Shown one piece after another: positions 25,201 through 30,709 of a stretch of DNA of 64,000 nt. Within the stretch, counting starts at the first letter, position 1. Every line of letters begins with the position of its first letter. The stretch comes from Notospermus geniculatus (lineage: Eukaryota; Nemertea; Pilidiophora; Heteronemertea; Lineidae): NCBI GenBank assembly GCA_002633025.1, contig NMRB01001153.1:122164-186163 (forward strand), read 5' to 3'. The notes beneath the pieces were generated by a model. The model searched no databases, was not told the DNA's origin, and saw nothing but the letters and a program-made list of their open reading frames with translations. Position numbers and translations under genes: made by a program.

Positions 25201-28200
25201 AGTGTCCGAAGGGATTTGCTCGCCAAGACCGGACGTGTAAACAAGTTGGAGACATATCGCCAACTACGGCGAACACAGGTTAGTTCTAGCATAAGGGAAT
25301 CGTGAATCAGATACTGAGCTTGCAGTATAAGAACAACGATAAAGATGGAAATACATGTACATGTAGACCTAGAGAAGAGGAATATACTCTCTTGCACCAT
25401 AATAGACATTTCCTCCTTTATTTAAAGATTTCCCGATGAGTTGTCCTACTGAAAAACTCTGCTTCGTCAAAATGACGAACTTAGGTTCGTTTTCCATTTA
25501 TCAAACTGAGTGACTGTCTAATTCATCGAAATGACATCTTGTCCAAACAAGGCTATCGACTCCGTATGAACTCCGTCTTTAGCCTTGTCCGAATCGTGTC
25601 ATCTTTTCCGTTAATACATACATTATTAATGAACCTAACCCCTACTTGACCCCGCCTCCGAGCCAATCAGAACTTGCGAAACAAATCACCGTTGGACACT
25701 TTCTTTGCTCTTCACGCTCGAATTTGTAACACGGATTTTGATTGGCGCGTCGATTTTCCTTCGCGCCCCGATGATTGGCTGAGGCTCTCACCCCCTCAGA
25801 AACGGGAAATGTGATGGATTCGAACCAGGCTAGATGGCCGTTAGGCCAGATAGACTGGTGAGCACCAGATGCGAAATGACAATCCACGGTTCGTCATTTG
25901 GACGAATCTTGTTGGAGATTGTTTGCGAGACAATAAGGGTTCGTCAAAATGACGAACCGTAGATTTGTCATTTCGACGAATTAGATACATGCACTCAGTT
26001 TGGTGATAAATGGAAAACGAACCTGAGTTCGTCATTTTGACGAAGAGTTTTTCAGTGTTGTTCTGTTGAAAAATTTGATTACCCGAACGAAGACGCTCAG
26101 TCACATTTTTTACACTCACGTACAAATTTTTTTCACATAAGGTGGCCCGAAGACACCTGTGAACTTTGCACTGAATAAAAAAGCTATGCAGTCATCAACT
26201 GCCTCGGGAGGCGTCGCCGAAAGGGCGGTAGACGGAAACAAGAACACCGACTTTAAGCAGCACTCGTGCACAAGAACGAAAGGTGTTACCCAATATCATC
26301 ATTGGTGGGCCGTCGACCTGGGAGCTCCACATTTGGTCCAAAGAGTTGTTCTGACGAACCGAGGTGACTGTTGTGGTGAGTGTCTTCCTTGATTGTCGTA
26401 CATGTAGAGCCAATAGTGAGATTTCGCAAATCTGACGAAAAACGAAGTACGAAATACGAAATTCAACTTCATTTCCAGGACCTGATGCATTTCTGGTTGG
26501 TACCACAAATGCCCTGCTGCCAGTGTGTCTTATAGCATATCATGTAAGACCGAAAGAGTCATGGTGCATCTTGAATTATTAAATTTCCACTTCGTATGTA
26601 CAAAGTGGAAACGAAAGATAAATTCCAAATTTTGATATACACCGTAACTCTATCAGTCTCACGTCATCCGCTAAAAACGACGCTCTTGCAGCAGGCGATA
26701 TTTGTGATACCAATCATCTGCTGAAATACATTACGTCACTGAAATGAAGTCCAATTCGTATTTCGTACTTCGTGTTTCATCAGATTTGCGAAAACTCACT
26801 AATCTTTTCTGATACGAACGAACCAAGTGATGCAGAGTAGACAATCGAAATGTGTTGAAAAGCTATCTGTTCTGAAAATAACTAATAATCCCTTTGTTGC
26901 AGACGACCGCCTGAAGCAGTTCGAAATTCTAGTCACCAATCACAAGCCGGAATTGAAAAAGATGAAATCGAAATGGAAAGAACGATGTTTCTCGAGAGAG
27001 CGACAGGTAAAGAAAGGTGAGACGTTGAGTCTGAAATGTGTGCAGCCAATCAAAGGCCGGTACGTGGTGATATGGAAAGAGGACAACTCGACGGCCCTGA
27101 CTCTTTGTGAGGTGGAAGTGTACGGCGTTGGAGTGAGCAATGGAACTTCTCTCACCACAGTCCATCCAAGTACAGCAGCGGAAGAGGGTGAGATGTTGGC
27201 CTTCGCGTTTCCTTCAAAACCGAGCTAGGCTGAGGTTTGCTTTCACAACTAGACCGAAATGTGGACGGTCTCTCTTTTCGACGTATAGCATCAAAGGTTG
27301 TAATGTTGCACAGGTTTATTGTCACATGGTCCTAGGAGCGTCTTTGGACCAAGGATTATAGTCCCTTGGATTTGTTTCAAATCTTGACTCTGTGTGTACA
27401 TGTATTAGTATGACAGAAAAACCAAGATAATCCGTCCACAACCGTTTGTCCAGCGGCGCTACCAGCAAAGATGCATAAAAGGAGGTTACAGGGCGGATCT
27501 CCCTCAGCTCTAAGAATGTCGTTGATTTTTTCACCGTATTCTCGTTTTTACTCAGCCCTAAGTGGGCATGCTGAAAGCTTTGTAATACTAAGGAGTAGCG
27601 TTTTATCAAGTTCTGCACTGTTCTTGATTTGTCGAATTTTTTTTCTTCTTGTTCGCTAGGTATTCGTAACAAGTTAGAATAATTGTAAGATTTTTTGTCC
27701 ATCCATACAGCTGGTGCGAACGCAACGATGGATACGCAGCATCACCCTGACTACGCCAAGCTAGGGCCGAACCTCGCCCAAGATATGAAAGCCAAACAAA
27801 GTTCGTCGGCGAATGGTGGCTTTGCCTCGAAAGCAGTCGATGGGAAGAGGTACGTGAAGCGATACACAAAAAGTAGTTTAGTACATGTAGTTCACGAAAC
27901 TTTAGTCATTGACAATCGCGAGGTCATGCCTTTCTCCGAAATGTTCGACAAAGCACCAATTGAAAACCTTATAGGAGGCGAAAGCGATTTTCCGTGGGGA
28001 CAGAACAACCCACCGCTGCGGTGTATCCTCTCTGCCTCCACTTCAGCGTTTTATTGCGTTTCTCTGCTCCGCTACCTCCGAGCAATCAGTGATGTGCAAG
28101 GTCCTTCCTTCGGTCGTCAGTATTAAAATTAACCGACTCACTTGCAGAGATTCCAAATTTGCGAATGGGTCTTGCACTCTAACCAAGAATGCCCCCGATA

Positions 28201-30328
28201 CGGACAAAGAACACCATTGGTGGAGGGTTGACCTTGGGCAGCCACGGAAAGTCTCTGTGGTGTATATACTCAACAGAGGGGATTGCTGCGGTAGGTTTGC
28301 TCTCCAAGACTACACAGTGGGAAAACAAATAGTTCACATAAAACAAGTGCGTCAGCCGTACGATTGACTGGTATACCAAGGGTATAGGCCTAACGTTTTG
28401 CATGTAGACCAGGGCCGACCGCACAGAAAGTCCGATAGTGCTTTCGGTGCCTGTCGGCTGTTTAGTTCAGTAGGAAAATGCGTTAAAACTAACTGCCGAT
28501 AGGCGCCTGTAGCACTATCGGACGTTCTGTGCGGTCGGCCCTGCTATGCTGCTGGTACCATCATTTTATCCACTTTTGAAACCACAGTGGTCATGGTGGT
28601 AGCTAGCACCAGACCTCTTGTATATAGTTGTGTAAAGAGATCTTCCAACATCGGTCTTCCCTACATGAGATTTCGGTAGGCCTATTTCGTATAAATTATA
28701 ACTCTACTGTAAATTTTCAGCCGAGCGTCTTAAAAAGTTCGACATTCTAGTCAGCGACGCTGACCCGAAGAACGGTGATGTTAAACCTCAGGAGAGCAAC
28801 ACCTGCTTTTCACGAAATGACCCGTTGAAAGCCGGGGAAGGTCGATTCTTCCGTTGTAAAGACACGATAACAGGTCGATACGTTATCGTGAGGAAACGAG
28901 ACAAAACCACTGCATTGACGCTTTGCGAAGTAGAGGTGTACAGCGGGAAGTTAAAATGGCGTGAGTAACGACTTGGCGTATCATCATAATGCCCGCTCAT
29001 TAGGTCAGACTTCTTTTATTCCTTCGCGAACCCGCCGAACTGGGAATGCCCCAAATTTGGAAAAAATAAAATTTTTATTTTTTACATTTTCTTGCGCCCG
29101 CCGATTCCTTTAACCCCAAAACTAAGAAAAATATGTTTTTCTTTATTTTTTTCCGAACGCCGCCCAGGGGCCCGAAAGTGTCTTTTCGCAAAAGGTACAC
29201 CTTACCGACGTACATGTACCATAATCTCACCCAATAATGCCAACCCATACTTGCAGTTTTATGGTATTATGCATGAGGACGTTGTTCAAGACTGCTGCTC
29301 AAATATCATGATCACATTTAAATAAAAATTACTATGCGTTATGCATGAGGACGTTGCTCACGACTGCTGCTCAAATATCATGGTCACATTTAAATATCAA
29401 ATATCATGGCCCACCTTTTATTAGGAGGAAGGAAAGAAAGTAATAGTTTCGGTGCACTGCAAGCCACGCACGTTTTTTTCAGAGGAGAACGCCCCAAAGG
29501 TCACATCTCTAACCAACTTAGCCAGAAACAAGAAAGCTTACCAGAGTTCCACCGCTAAAGGCGCTGTCGCAGGCCGTGCAGTCGACGGAAACAAAAGTAC
29601 CAAGTTCGAGAGCAAGTCATGCTCTGCTACAAGGCAGACGTCCATGCACAAGCACTGGTGGGCTGTCGACCTTGGTAGCAAATATAAAGTGAAGTCAGTG
29701 ACAATCGTCAATTGTAAGTTCACTAAATCGTCGTATATTAGGGAGGTTTAGAAATCAAACGATGAACGTAAACGTTGACGACAACGTTTGTACCGAAAAT
29801 GCAATCATTATGATAAAATCTGGTTAATGTGTAGCATCAAAAATAGATACTATCTATTTTTGGTAGTATGAAAATAACGTTGTCGTAATGTTTACGTTTA
29901 TCGTTTGATTTCTAAACCTCCCTATTTTCTGCGAAGAAACGTTTGAACAGCATAGCTTTCATTTGGCGTCGTGTTACTCGCTGGTGCTTTTCTCAGATTT
30001 CGCTCAAAAAAAATGTGAACAAATAGATATTTAGGCCTACATGTAGCTGCTATTCCTATCACATCTGATCAAGTTTATTTACCTTCAGATCAGCAACTGG
30101 TCAACTTCGAAGTGGCTGTTGCTAACAAACTGCCAAACACTGCTGCTTTCAAAATCGATCGAAATAACCGATGTTACTCCTGTGTATCTGTCCTGAAGAA
30201 GGGCGAAACCAAGTCATTCTCATGCTACAGACCTTTGATCGGTCAGTATATTGTCATCCGCAAAAACGACAGGAAGACAGCGCTTTCTTTGTGTGAGGTC
30301 GAGGTGTTTGGAGAGAACGTGCCACATT
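612..30328 (+). CDS. Large multi-exon gene: Cys-rich repeat stalk followed by three F-type lectin domains (5' end outside window)
   Basis: I assembled 31 exons by eye from AG/GT splice sites, cysteine spacing and phase. Exons 1-24 (612-25278) encode modules of the form C-P-x-G-[YF]...G-x-x-C-x3-C-P-x-G-[FY]...C. Exons 25-31 (26142-30328) encode three F-type lectin domains. All junctions are phase 1 except 27/28 (phase 2), so nearly every exon is symmetric. Coding length is about 4.96 kb, roughly 1,650 codons. F-type lectins bind fucose; the Cys-rich part resembles no family I can name with confidence. With many cysteines and N-x-T/S sequons the product is probably secreted or an extracellular surface protein, but no signal peptide is visible because the start lies upstream. 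The 3' end is uncertain: exon 31 has a good donor, but the next lectin-like acceptor (31010) would create a stop. One exon (2777-2877) has a frame problem. Confidence 0.75.
1028..1832. mobile_element. piggyBac-like non-autonomous element with TTAA target site duplication
   Basis: The termini GGCGGGGGGCTACC and GGTAGCCCCCCGCC are inverted repeats, each flanked directly by TTAA (1028-1031 and 1829-1832). A TTAA duplication is the hallmark of piggyBac transposition. The roughly 797-base body has no transposase-sized ORF, so it must be mobilised in trans. A second, reverse-oriented copy starts at 56273. It occupies most of the intron between exons 1 and 2. Confidence 0.75.
2005..2049 (+). CDS. 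Exon 2: 2-Cys half module
   Basis: Acceptor ctttgctgcag, donor GTGAGC, phase 1-1, 15 codons. It encodes [14 protein letters not shown], the short module that alternates with 4-Cys exons throughout the gene. Confidence 0.7.
2257..2397. mobile_element. MITE, GAGGTTCTTC family, TA target site
   Basis: Inverted termini GAGGTTCTTCAC and GCGAAGAACCTC are flanked by TA on both sides (2255-2256, 2398-2399), with GACGTCAC words just inside. A second copy lies at 17861-18073. It is intronic. Confidence 0.65.
2611..2683. mobile_element. Short inverted-repeat element, AGTCTCG/CAGCCAGCC family
   Basis: It starts AGTCTTGCGCAGCCAGCC and ends GGCTGGGTGACCGAGACT. A second copy with the same ends lies at 24103-24183. 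It is intronic and non-coding. Confidence 0.55.
2777..2877 (+). pseudogene. Exon 3: 4-Cys module with a one-base frame disruption
   Basis: Acceptor tatgcag and donor GTAAGA are good, and the position in the exon alternation calls for a full module. The length is 101, not a multiple of three. The first half reads [11 protein letters not shown] in one frame; the second reads [16 protein letters not shown] in the next. A single missing base near 2812 explains both. It could be a real lesion or a base-calling error; the conserved second half favours error or a recent mutation. Confidence 0.55.
3179..3235 (+). CDS. Exon 4: 2-Cys half module
   Basis: Acceptor ttccttag, donor GTAAGT, phase 1-1. It encodes [19 protein letters not shown] chose the first of two adjacent AGs because it preserves phase 1. 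Confidence 0.65.
3344..3581. mobile_element. MITE with GGAATGCGGAAG inverted repeats
   Basis: The left end ACCCAATCTAGCCGTGGAGC and its near-exact reverse complement bound about 238 bases, with GGAATGCGGAAG just inside. A related element lies at 34148-34350. It is intronic. Confidence 0.65.
3783..3890 (+). CDS. Exon 5: 4-Cys module
   Basis: Acceptor ctgtttcag, donor GTAAGT, phase 1-1. It encodes [10 protein letters not shown]...[15 protein letters not shown]...CTK. The first Cys is followed by Ser instead of the usual Pro. Confidence 0.75.
4103..4159 (+). CDS. Exon 6: 2-Cys half module
   Basis: Acceptor ctttttgcag, donor GTAAGT, phase 1-1. It encodes [19 protein letters not shown]. Confidence 0.75.
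4439..4558 (+). CDS. Exon 7: 4-Cys module
   Basis: Acceptor ccgttacag, donor GTAAGC, phase 1-1. It encodes [11 protein letters not shown]...[13 protein letters not shown]...[11 protein letters not shown] (CAC)n run begins just after the donor (4575-4612) and is intronic. Confidence 0.75.
4640..4830. mobile_element. Repeat rich in TAATGTCCCC words, reverse-complement copy at 58745-58985
   Basis: The words AATGTCCCC and GGGGACAT recur in both orientations. The sequence matches the reverse complement of 58745-58985, where a hairpin has been inserted in the second copy. The remainder of the 4559-7306 intron holds the items listed separately and no exon; the exon alternation predicts none. Confidence 0.5.
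5831..5970. mobile_element. Foldback element with CCGGTTGCACAAAAG ends
   Basis: The two arms (5831-5880 and 5921-5970) are nearly perfect reverse complements starting CCGGTTGCACAAAAGCATAC. The same terminal motif bounds elements at about 41851-42003 and 43661-43814. It is intronic. Confidence 0.65.
7173..7265 (+). repeat. (CAA)n microsatellite with CAG and TAA interruptions
   Basis: A run of CAA triplets lies about 40 bases upstream of exon 8; a shorter (CAA) run is at 6948-6965. The repeat is open in every frame, so ORFs across it are spurious. Confidence 0.9.
7307..7471 (+). CDS. Exon 8: fused 2-Cys plus 4-Cys modules
   Basis: Acceptor cattttgcag, donor GTACGT, phase 1-1, six cysteines. 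A half module ([12 protein letters not shown]) runs directly into a full one ([20 protein letters not shown]...CVAL). This is what loss of one intron between two alternating exons would give. Confidence 0.75.
7629..7688 (+). CDS. Exon 9: 2-Cys half module
   Basis: Acceptor cctttccag, donor GTAAGT, phase 1-1. It encodes [19 protein letters not shown]. Confidence 0.75.
8392..8499 (+). CDS. Exon 10: 4-Cys module
   Basis: Acceptor tcccattccag, donor GTTAGT (weaker), phase 1-1. It encodes [18 protein letters not shown] followed by [17 protein letters not shown]; Pro-Ala-Thr replaces the usual Pro-x-Gly. Confidence 0.7.
9058..9200. mobile_element. MITE, GGGAGGT...ACCTCCC family, TA target site
   Basis: Inverted termini begin GGGAGGTATAGAAATC and are flanked by TA at both ends. 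The interior contains AACGTTATTT and AACGTTGTCG words. Other copies are at 21181, 29741, 34355, 41470 and 43284. Confidence 0.75.
10454..10611. mobile_element. MITE with GTGAGGTTAAGAAACC ends, TA target site
   Basis: The inverted termini (GTGAGGTTAAGAAACCATAC) are flanked by TA on each side. GCTAACG words recur inside. The GTGAG/CTCAC ends are shared with the element at 26416-26799. Confidence 0.65.
10843..11042 (-). CDS. Possible minus-strand first exon with a membrane-spanning segment
   Basis: Read on the minus strand, an ATG at 11042 opens a frame with a short basic N-terminus, a strongly hydrophobic run ([16 protein letters not shown]) and a Pro/Glu-rich tail, ending at a good donor (GTGAGT). 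This resembles a signal-anchor exon of a type II membrane protein nested in the intron of the plus-strand gene. The opposite strand is also open here with a donor (GTAAGT near 11017), so the assignment is uncertain. I found no convincing next exon. Confidence 0.25.
12500..12627. mobile_element. MITE with GGAGTTTTCGCAAAG ends
   Basis: Inverted termini (GTTTTCGCAAAGCCCCC) enclose repeated GCGAACGCCAA words. A second copy lies at 30835-30949, flanked by TA. Confidence 0.65.
12630..12942. mobile_element. AAGGCCCGTTTCCAC inverted-repeat elements, tandem or nested, with an N join
   Basis: Two copies bounded by AAGGCCCGTTTCCAC and its complement abut each other. The stretch 12686-12755 is repeated at 12866-12937, and a single N lies at 12863 right where the second copy begins. 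The assembly here may be stitched. Confidence 0.6.
13008..13137. repeat. Foldback inverted repeat
   Basis: Arms of about 55 bases (outer word CCGTATTTTAGAA, inner GGAACTCCTTT) are near-perfect reverse complements around a short loop. It ends 45 bases before exon 11. Confidence 0.65.
13183..13242 (+). CDS. Exon 11: 2-Cys half module
   Basis: Acceptor cttgtctacag, donor GTATGT, phase 1-1. It encodes [19 protein letters not shown]. Confidence 0.75.
13591..14520. repeat. Interspersed repeat bounded by AGCTCACCTCTGTGAGGTGAGC
   Basis: It begins at a short palindrome of AGCTCACCT and GTGAGGTGAGC, passes through a GTCCGTCGTC stretch, and ends CACAGAGGTGAGC. Inside, a block of about 120 bases containing ATGGCCGCC and CATCTTGAAAAATGGACTT occurs three times. 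Repeats of this form are common in marine invertebrate genomes (from memory). Confidence 0.7.
14553..14660 (+). CDS. Exon 12: 4-Cys module
   Basis: Acceptor ctactttatag, donor GTATGC, phase 1-1. It encodes [18 protein letters not shown] followed by [17 protein letters not shown], a close match to the module consensus. Confidence 0.75.
14905..14961 (+). CDS. Exon 13: 2-Cys half module
   Basis: Acceptor ttattttgcag, donor GTGTGT, phase 1-1. It encodes [18 protein letters not shown] with one N-glycosylation sequon. The donor abuts a fragment (14968-15021) of the repeat at 18735-18991. Confidence 0.7.
15133..15270 (+). CDS. Exon 14: 4-Cys module with basic tail
   Basis: Acceptor tctttacag, donor GTAAGA, phase 1-1. 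It encodes [17 protein letters not shown], then [16 protein letters not shown] and a Lys/Pro tail ([11 protein letters not shown]). Confidence 0.75.
15328..16275. mobile_element. 948-base foldback (long inverted repeat)
   Basis: The left half is matched across almost its whole length by the reverse complement of the right half. The outer word is AAGCCTGCCGCACAC; inner blocks include GCTGAGCAAA, CTCGCCTCGAGAGGCG and AGTAAAATTTATA, with the centre near 15803. Partial relatives lie at 49722-49830 and 55110-55135. There is no ORF of note. It fills most of the intron between exons 14 and 15. Confidence 0.75.
16337..16396 (+). CDS. Exon 15: 2-Cys half module
   Basis: Acceptor tttctttgcag, donor GTAAAA, phase 1-1. 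It encodes [19 protein letters not shown]. Confidence 0.7.
16545..16870. repeat. Tract saturated with GAATG/CATTC words
   Basis: After CCCCGTCACACTAG, the words CATTC and GAATG recur roughly every 10-25 bases on both strands with no strict period. It looks like a non-autonomous element made of subterminal repeats. A single N lies at 16971, just after it. Confidence 0.5.
17328..17706. mobile_element. MITE with CAACCTCG ends and 9-base target site duplication
   Basis: Inverted termini of about 60 bases (CAACCTCGTTCCCAGGGG) are flanked directly by CCATTACAC on both sides (17319-17327 and 17707-17715). A 9-base duplication fits Mutator-like elements. The copy at 23874-24052 has its own 9-base duplication. 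This copy has about 200 extra bases in the middle. Confidence 0.75.
17861..18073. mobile_element. MITE, GAGGTTCTTC family, second copy
   Basis: Inverted ends GAGGTTCTTCGCGTGACGTC and GTGAAGAACCTC, with multiple TGACGTCA words inside; same family as 2257-2397. Confidence 0.65.
18291..18401 (+). CDS. Exon 16: 4-Cys module
   Basis: Acceptor ctcctttcag, phase 1-1. It encodes [18 protein letters not shown], then [15 protein letters not shown]. The donor (GTGCCA) is weak; reading on meets a stop after seven codons, so splicing here is the better choice. Confidence 0.65.
18504..18557 (+). CDS. Exon 17: 2-Cys half module
   Basis: Acceptor ctgttgcag, donor GTACAT, phase 1-1. It encodes [17 protein letters not shown]. 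The donor coincides with a TACATGTA octamer. Confidence 0.7.
18735..18991. mobile_element. Inverted-repeat element with AAGCTAGAAATCCA ends
   Basis: Ends AAGCTAGAAATCCACTGCTG and TGGTGGATTCCTAGCTTA are inverted repeats; GCAACTTGC-like words recur inside. A single-end fragment lies at 14968-15021. Confidence 0.55.
19239..20549 (+). CDS. Exon 18: 4-Cys module plus long repetitive, sequon-rich tail
   Basis: Acceptor ccttctcag, donor GTACAA, phase 1-1, 437 codons. It opens with a 4-Cys module ([16 protein letters not shown], then YCW). It then runs in one open frame into a Lys/Pro/Ala/Asn/Thr-rich segment. Four tandem repeats of 27-28 residues ([20 protein letters not shown], then GSKKKGVP) span about 19628-19935, followed by looser VPKN-x-T repeats. 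More than ten N-x-S/T sequons are present. A GTAAGT at 19293 could end the exon early, but the frame stays open and in phase for 1.26 kb beyond it. It is likely a glycosylated, extended stalk. Confidence 0.75.
21181..21331. mobile_element. MITE, GGGAGGT...ACCTCC family
   Basis: Starts GGGGAGGTTTAGAAATC and ends GATTTCTAAACCTCC with internal AACGTTATTT words. TA flanks are not preserved in this copy. It lies in the intron between exons 18 and 19. Confidence 0.7.
21561..21671 (+). CDS. Exon 19: 4-Cys module
   Basis: Acceptor cacatttcag, donor GTGAGT, phase 1-1. It encodes [18 protein letters not shown], then [18 protein letters not shown]. It follows another 4-Cys exon, so this is the one place where the alternation breaks. 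Confidence 0.75.
22040..22130. repeat. Hairpin, CACTTTCTAGTAGA arms
   Basis: Arms of about 40 bases (outer ACCCCAACCGG, inner CACTTTCTAGTAGA) are reverse complements around a 13-base loop. A similar inverted repeat with GGCCATATTCA ends lies at about 22632-22770. Confidence 0.6.
22395..22454 (+). CDS. Exon 20: 2-Cys half module
   Basis: Acceptor gattttcag, donor GTAAGT, phase 1-1. It encodes [19 protein letters not shown]. Confidence 0.75.
22899..23069 (+). CDS. Exon 21: fused 4-Cys plus 2-Cys modules
   Basis: Acceptor ctcttttcag, donor GTAGGG, phase 1-1, six cysteines. It encodes [33 protein letters not shown], then [18 protein letters not shown]. Like exon 8, it looks like two adjacent exons joined by intron loss. 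Confidence 0.75.
23171..23382. repeat. Inverted-repeat tract rich in TCGCA/TGCGA words
   Basis: Bounded by CTAGCGTCCCACTGACGA and TCGCCAGTGGGACACTAG, with TTGTCG, GTCGCA and TCGTAG words throughout. Composition resembles 55130-55850. Confidence 0.5.
23449..23553 (+). CDS. Exon 22: 4-Cys module
   Basis: Acceptor tccgtttcag, donor GTGAGT, phase 1-1. It encodes [18 protein letters not shown], then [16 protein letters not shown]. Confidence 0.75.
23874..24052. mobile_element. MITE with CAACCTCG ends, second copy, 9-base target site duplication
   Basis: Same family as 17328-17706, in reverse orientation. It is flanked directly by CGTTAAGGG on both sides (23865-23873 and 24053-24061). Confidence 0.75.
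24103..24183. mobile_element. Short inverted-repeat element, AGTCTCG/CAGCCAGCC family, second copy
   Basis: Begins AGTCTCGCGCAGCCAGCC and ends GGCTGGGTGACCGAGACT; matches 2611-2683. Confidence 0.55.
24367..24426 (+). CDS. Exon 23: 2-Cys half module
   Basis: Acceptor tcttttcag, donor GTAGGT, phase 1-1. It encodes [19 protein letters not shown]. Confidence 0.75.
24623..24690 (+). pseudogene. Truncated duplicate of exon 24
   Basis: The acceptor and first 68 bases are identical to exon 24 (25150 onward), and the upstream intron (from about 24490) matches 25010-25149. After CCGAAGGGA the sequence switches to unrelated ACCTACTGACC repeats with no donor. It would break the exon alternation if used, so I call it a dead partial duplication. 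Confidence 0.75.
25150..25278 (+). CDS. Exon 24: 4-Cys module, last before the lectin domains
   Basis: Acceptor cgtctttacag, donor GTTAGT, phase 1-1. It encodes [18 protein letters not shown], then [16 protein letters not shown] and a Ser/Thr-rich linker. Confidence 0.75.
25450..26055. mobile_element. Inverted-repeat element rich in CGTCAAAATGACGAA words
   Basis: Outer ends CTGAAAAACTCT...TTCGTC and their complement bound about 600 bases. TTCGTCATTTTGACGAA-like words recur at both ends and inside. It lies in the intron before lectin domain 1. Confidence 0.6.
26142..26375 (+). CDS. Exon 25: F-type lectin domain 1, first half
   Basis: Acceptor tttcacataag, donor GTGAGT, phase 1-1. Family landmarks in order: N-terminal strand [17 protein letters not shown], the [10 protein letters not shown] metal-loop region, [14 protein letters not shown], and LTNRGDCC at the exon end. 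In eel fucolectin the SCT-x-T position is His and binds fucose; here it is Arg. The exon ends inside the RGDCCxxR signature, which exon 26 completes. Confidence 0.85.
26416..26799. mobile_element. MITE with GTGAGATTTCGCAAATC ends, TA target site
   Basis: Inverted ends of about 50 bases, including ACGAAGTACGAAATACGAA, are flanked by TA on each side. It occupies most of the intron between the two halves of lectin domain 1. Confidence 0.7.
26903..27187 (+). CDS. Exon 26: F-type lectin domain 1, second half
   Basis: Acceptor tttgttgcag, donor GTGAGA, phase 1-1. It starts [11 protein letters not shown], so the junction reads RGDCCDDR, matching the family signature R-x-D-x4-R. It continues to [25 protein letters not shown] and the closing strand [11 protein letters not shown], then a Ser/Thr linker. 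Confidence 0.85.
27711..27849 (+). CDS. Exon 27: F-type lectin domain 2, first part
   Basis: Acceptor atccatacag, donor GTACGT. It starts in phase 1 and ends in phase 2, unlike every other exon. It encodes [17 protein letters not shown] and FASKAVDGK. Domain 2 is split into three exons where domains 1 and 3 have two. Confidence 0.8.
28148..28290 (+). CDS. Exon 28: F-type lectin domain 2, middle part
   Basis: Acceptor cacttgcag, donor GTAGGT; phase 2 in, phase 1 out. It encodes [32 protein letters not shown] and LNRGDCC. Leu replaces the canonical His at SCT-x-T. Confidence 0.8.
28410..28542. repeat. Hairpin MITE, CAGGGCCGACCGCACAGAA ends
   Basis: The near-perfect inverted termini (CAGGGCCGACCGCACAGAA, then GTCCGATAGTGCT) enclose about 60 bases. 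It lies in the intron between exons 28 and 29. Confidence 0.65.
28721..28960 (+). CDS. Exon 29: F-type lectin domain 2, last part
   Basis: Acceptor aaattttcag, donor GTGAGT, phase 1-1. It starts [11 protein letters not shown], giving RGDCCAER across the junction (R-x-D-x4-R intact). It continues [36 protein letters not shown] and EVEVYSGK. Decayed copies of this exon lie at 38990-39127 and 49820-49940. Confidence 0.85.
29267..29395 (+). repeat. Tandem direct repeat, about 69-base period, two copies
   Basis: ATGCATGAGGACGTTG through CATGATCACATTTAAAT is repeated once with a few changes. It lies in the intron before lectin domain 3. Confidence 0.7.
29483..29713 (+). CDS. Exon 30: F-type lectin domain 3, first half
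   Basis: Acceptor tttttttcag, donor GTAAGT, phase 1-1. It encodes [39 protein letters not shown] and [20 protein letters not shown]. It stops right after IVN, so the RGDCC signature present at this place in domains 1 and 2 is absent. Confidence 0.8.
29741..29922. mobile_element. MITE, GGGAGGT...ACCTCCC family, TA target site
   Basis: Inverted ends (GGGAGGTTTAGAAATC) are flanked by TA on each side. It starts only 27 bases after the exon 30 donor and has an extra AAAATAGATAC hairpin in the middle compared with other copies. Confidence 0.75.
30089..30328 (+). CDS. Exon 31: F-type lectin domain 3, second half
   Basis: Acceptor taccttcag, donor GTAAGT, phase 1-1. It encodes [51 protein letters not shown] and [11 protein letters not shown]. 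The junction with exon 30 reads N-Y-Q-Q in place of RGDCC-DR. It is the last confidently joined exon. If the gene ends near here, the stop could be made by splicing to 31010. Confidence 0.8.
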
Positions 30329-30709
30329 GTAAGTAATAATGTGTCCAAATTCCGTATAGCTGAGTTTCGCTAGCAGCCGTATTGTCAAAATTAGGTCATC
30401 GTCATGGGGATTTCCCGCACTGGGGGATGAGAGAACCAATCATCTGTCACTCTGGAAGAGAATTCCCCTGGCGGTGACCTAGTTTTGGAAAGATGGCTGC
30501 TAATGAAACTCATCTACATGTATGCATGTAGTTATGCGATCCATCCAATGAAGAGTGGAGCCTCGTGGTCTCACCAAGTCTTGGATTTAGCCCCCGATTT
30601 TCCTTTGTGAAAAGGACCCTTTACATGTATGTACTGTACATGTACACAATATGTGATATCTAATCTCAGGACTTCATTAAAATGCAGTTGGTGGGATGCT
30701 GCTGTTCTA

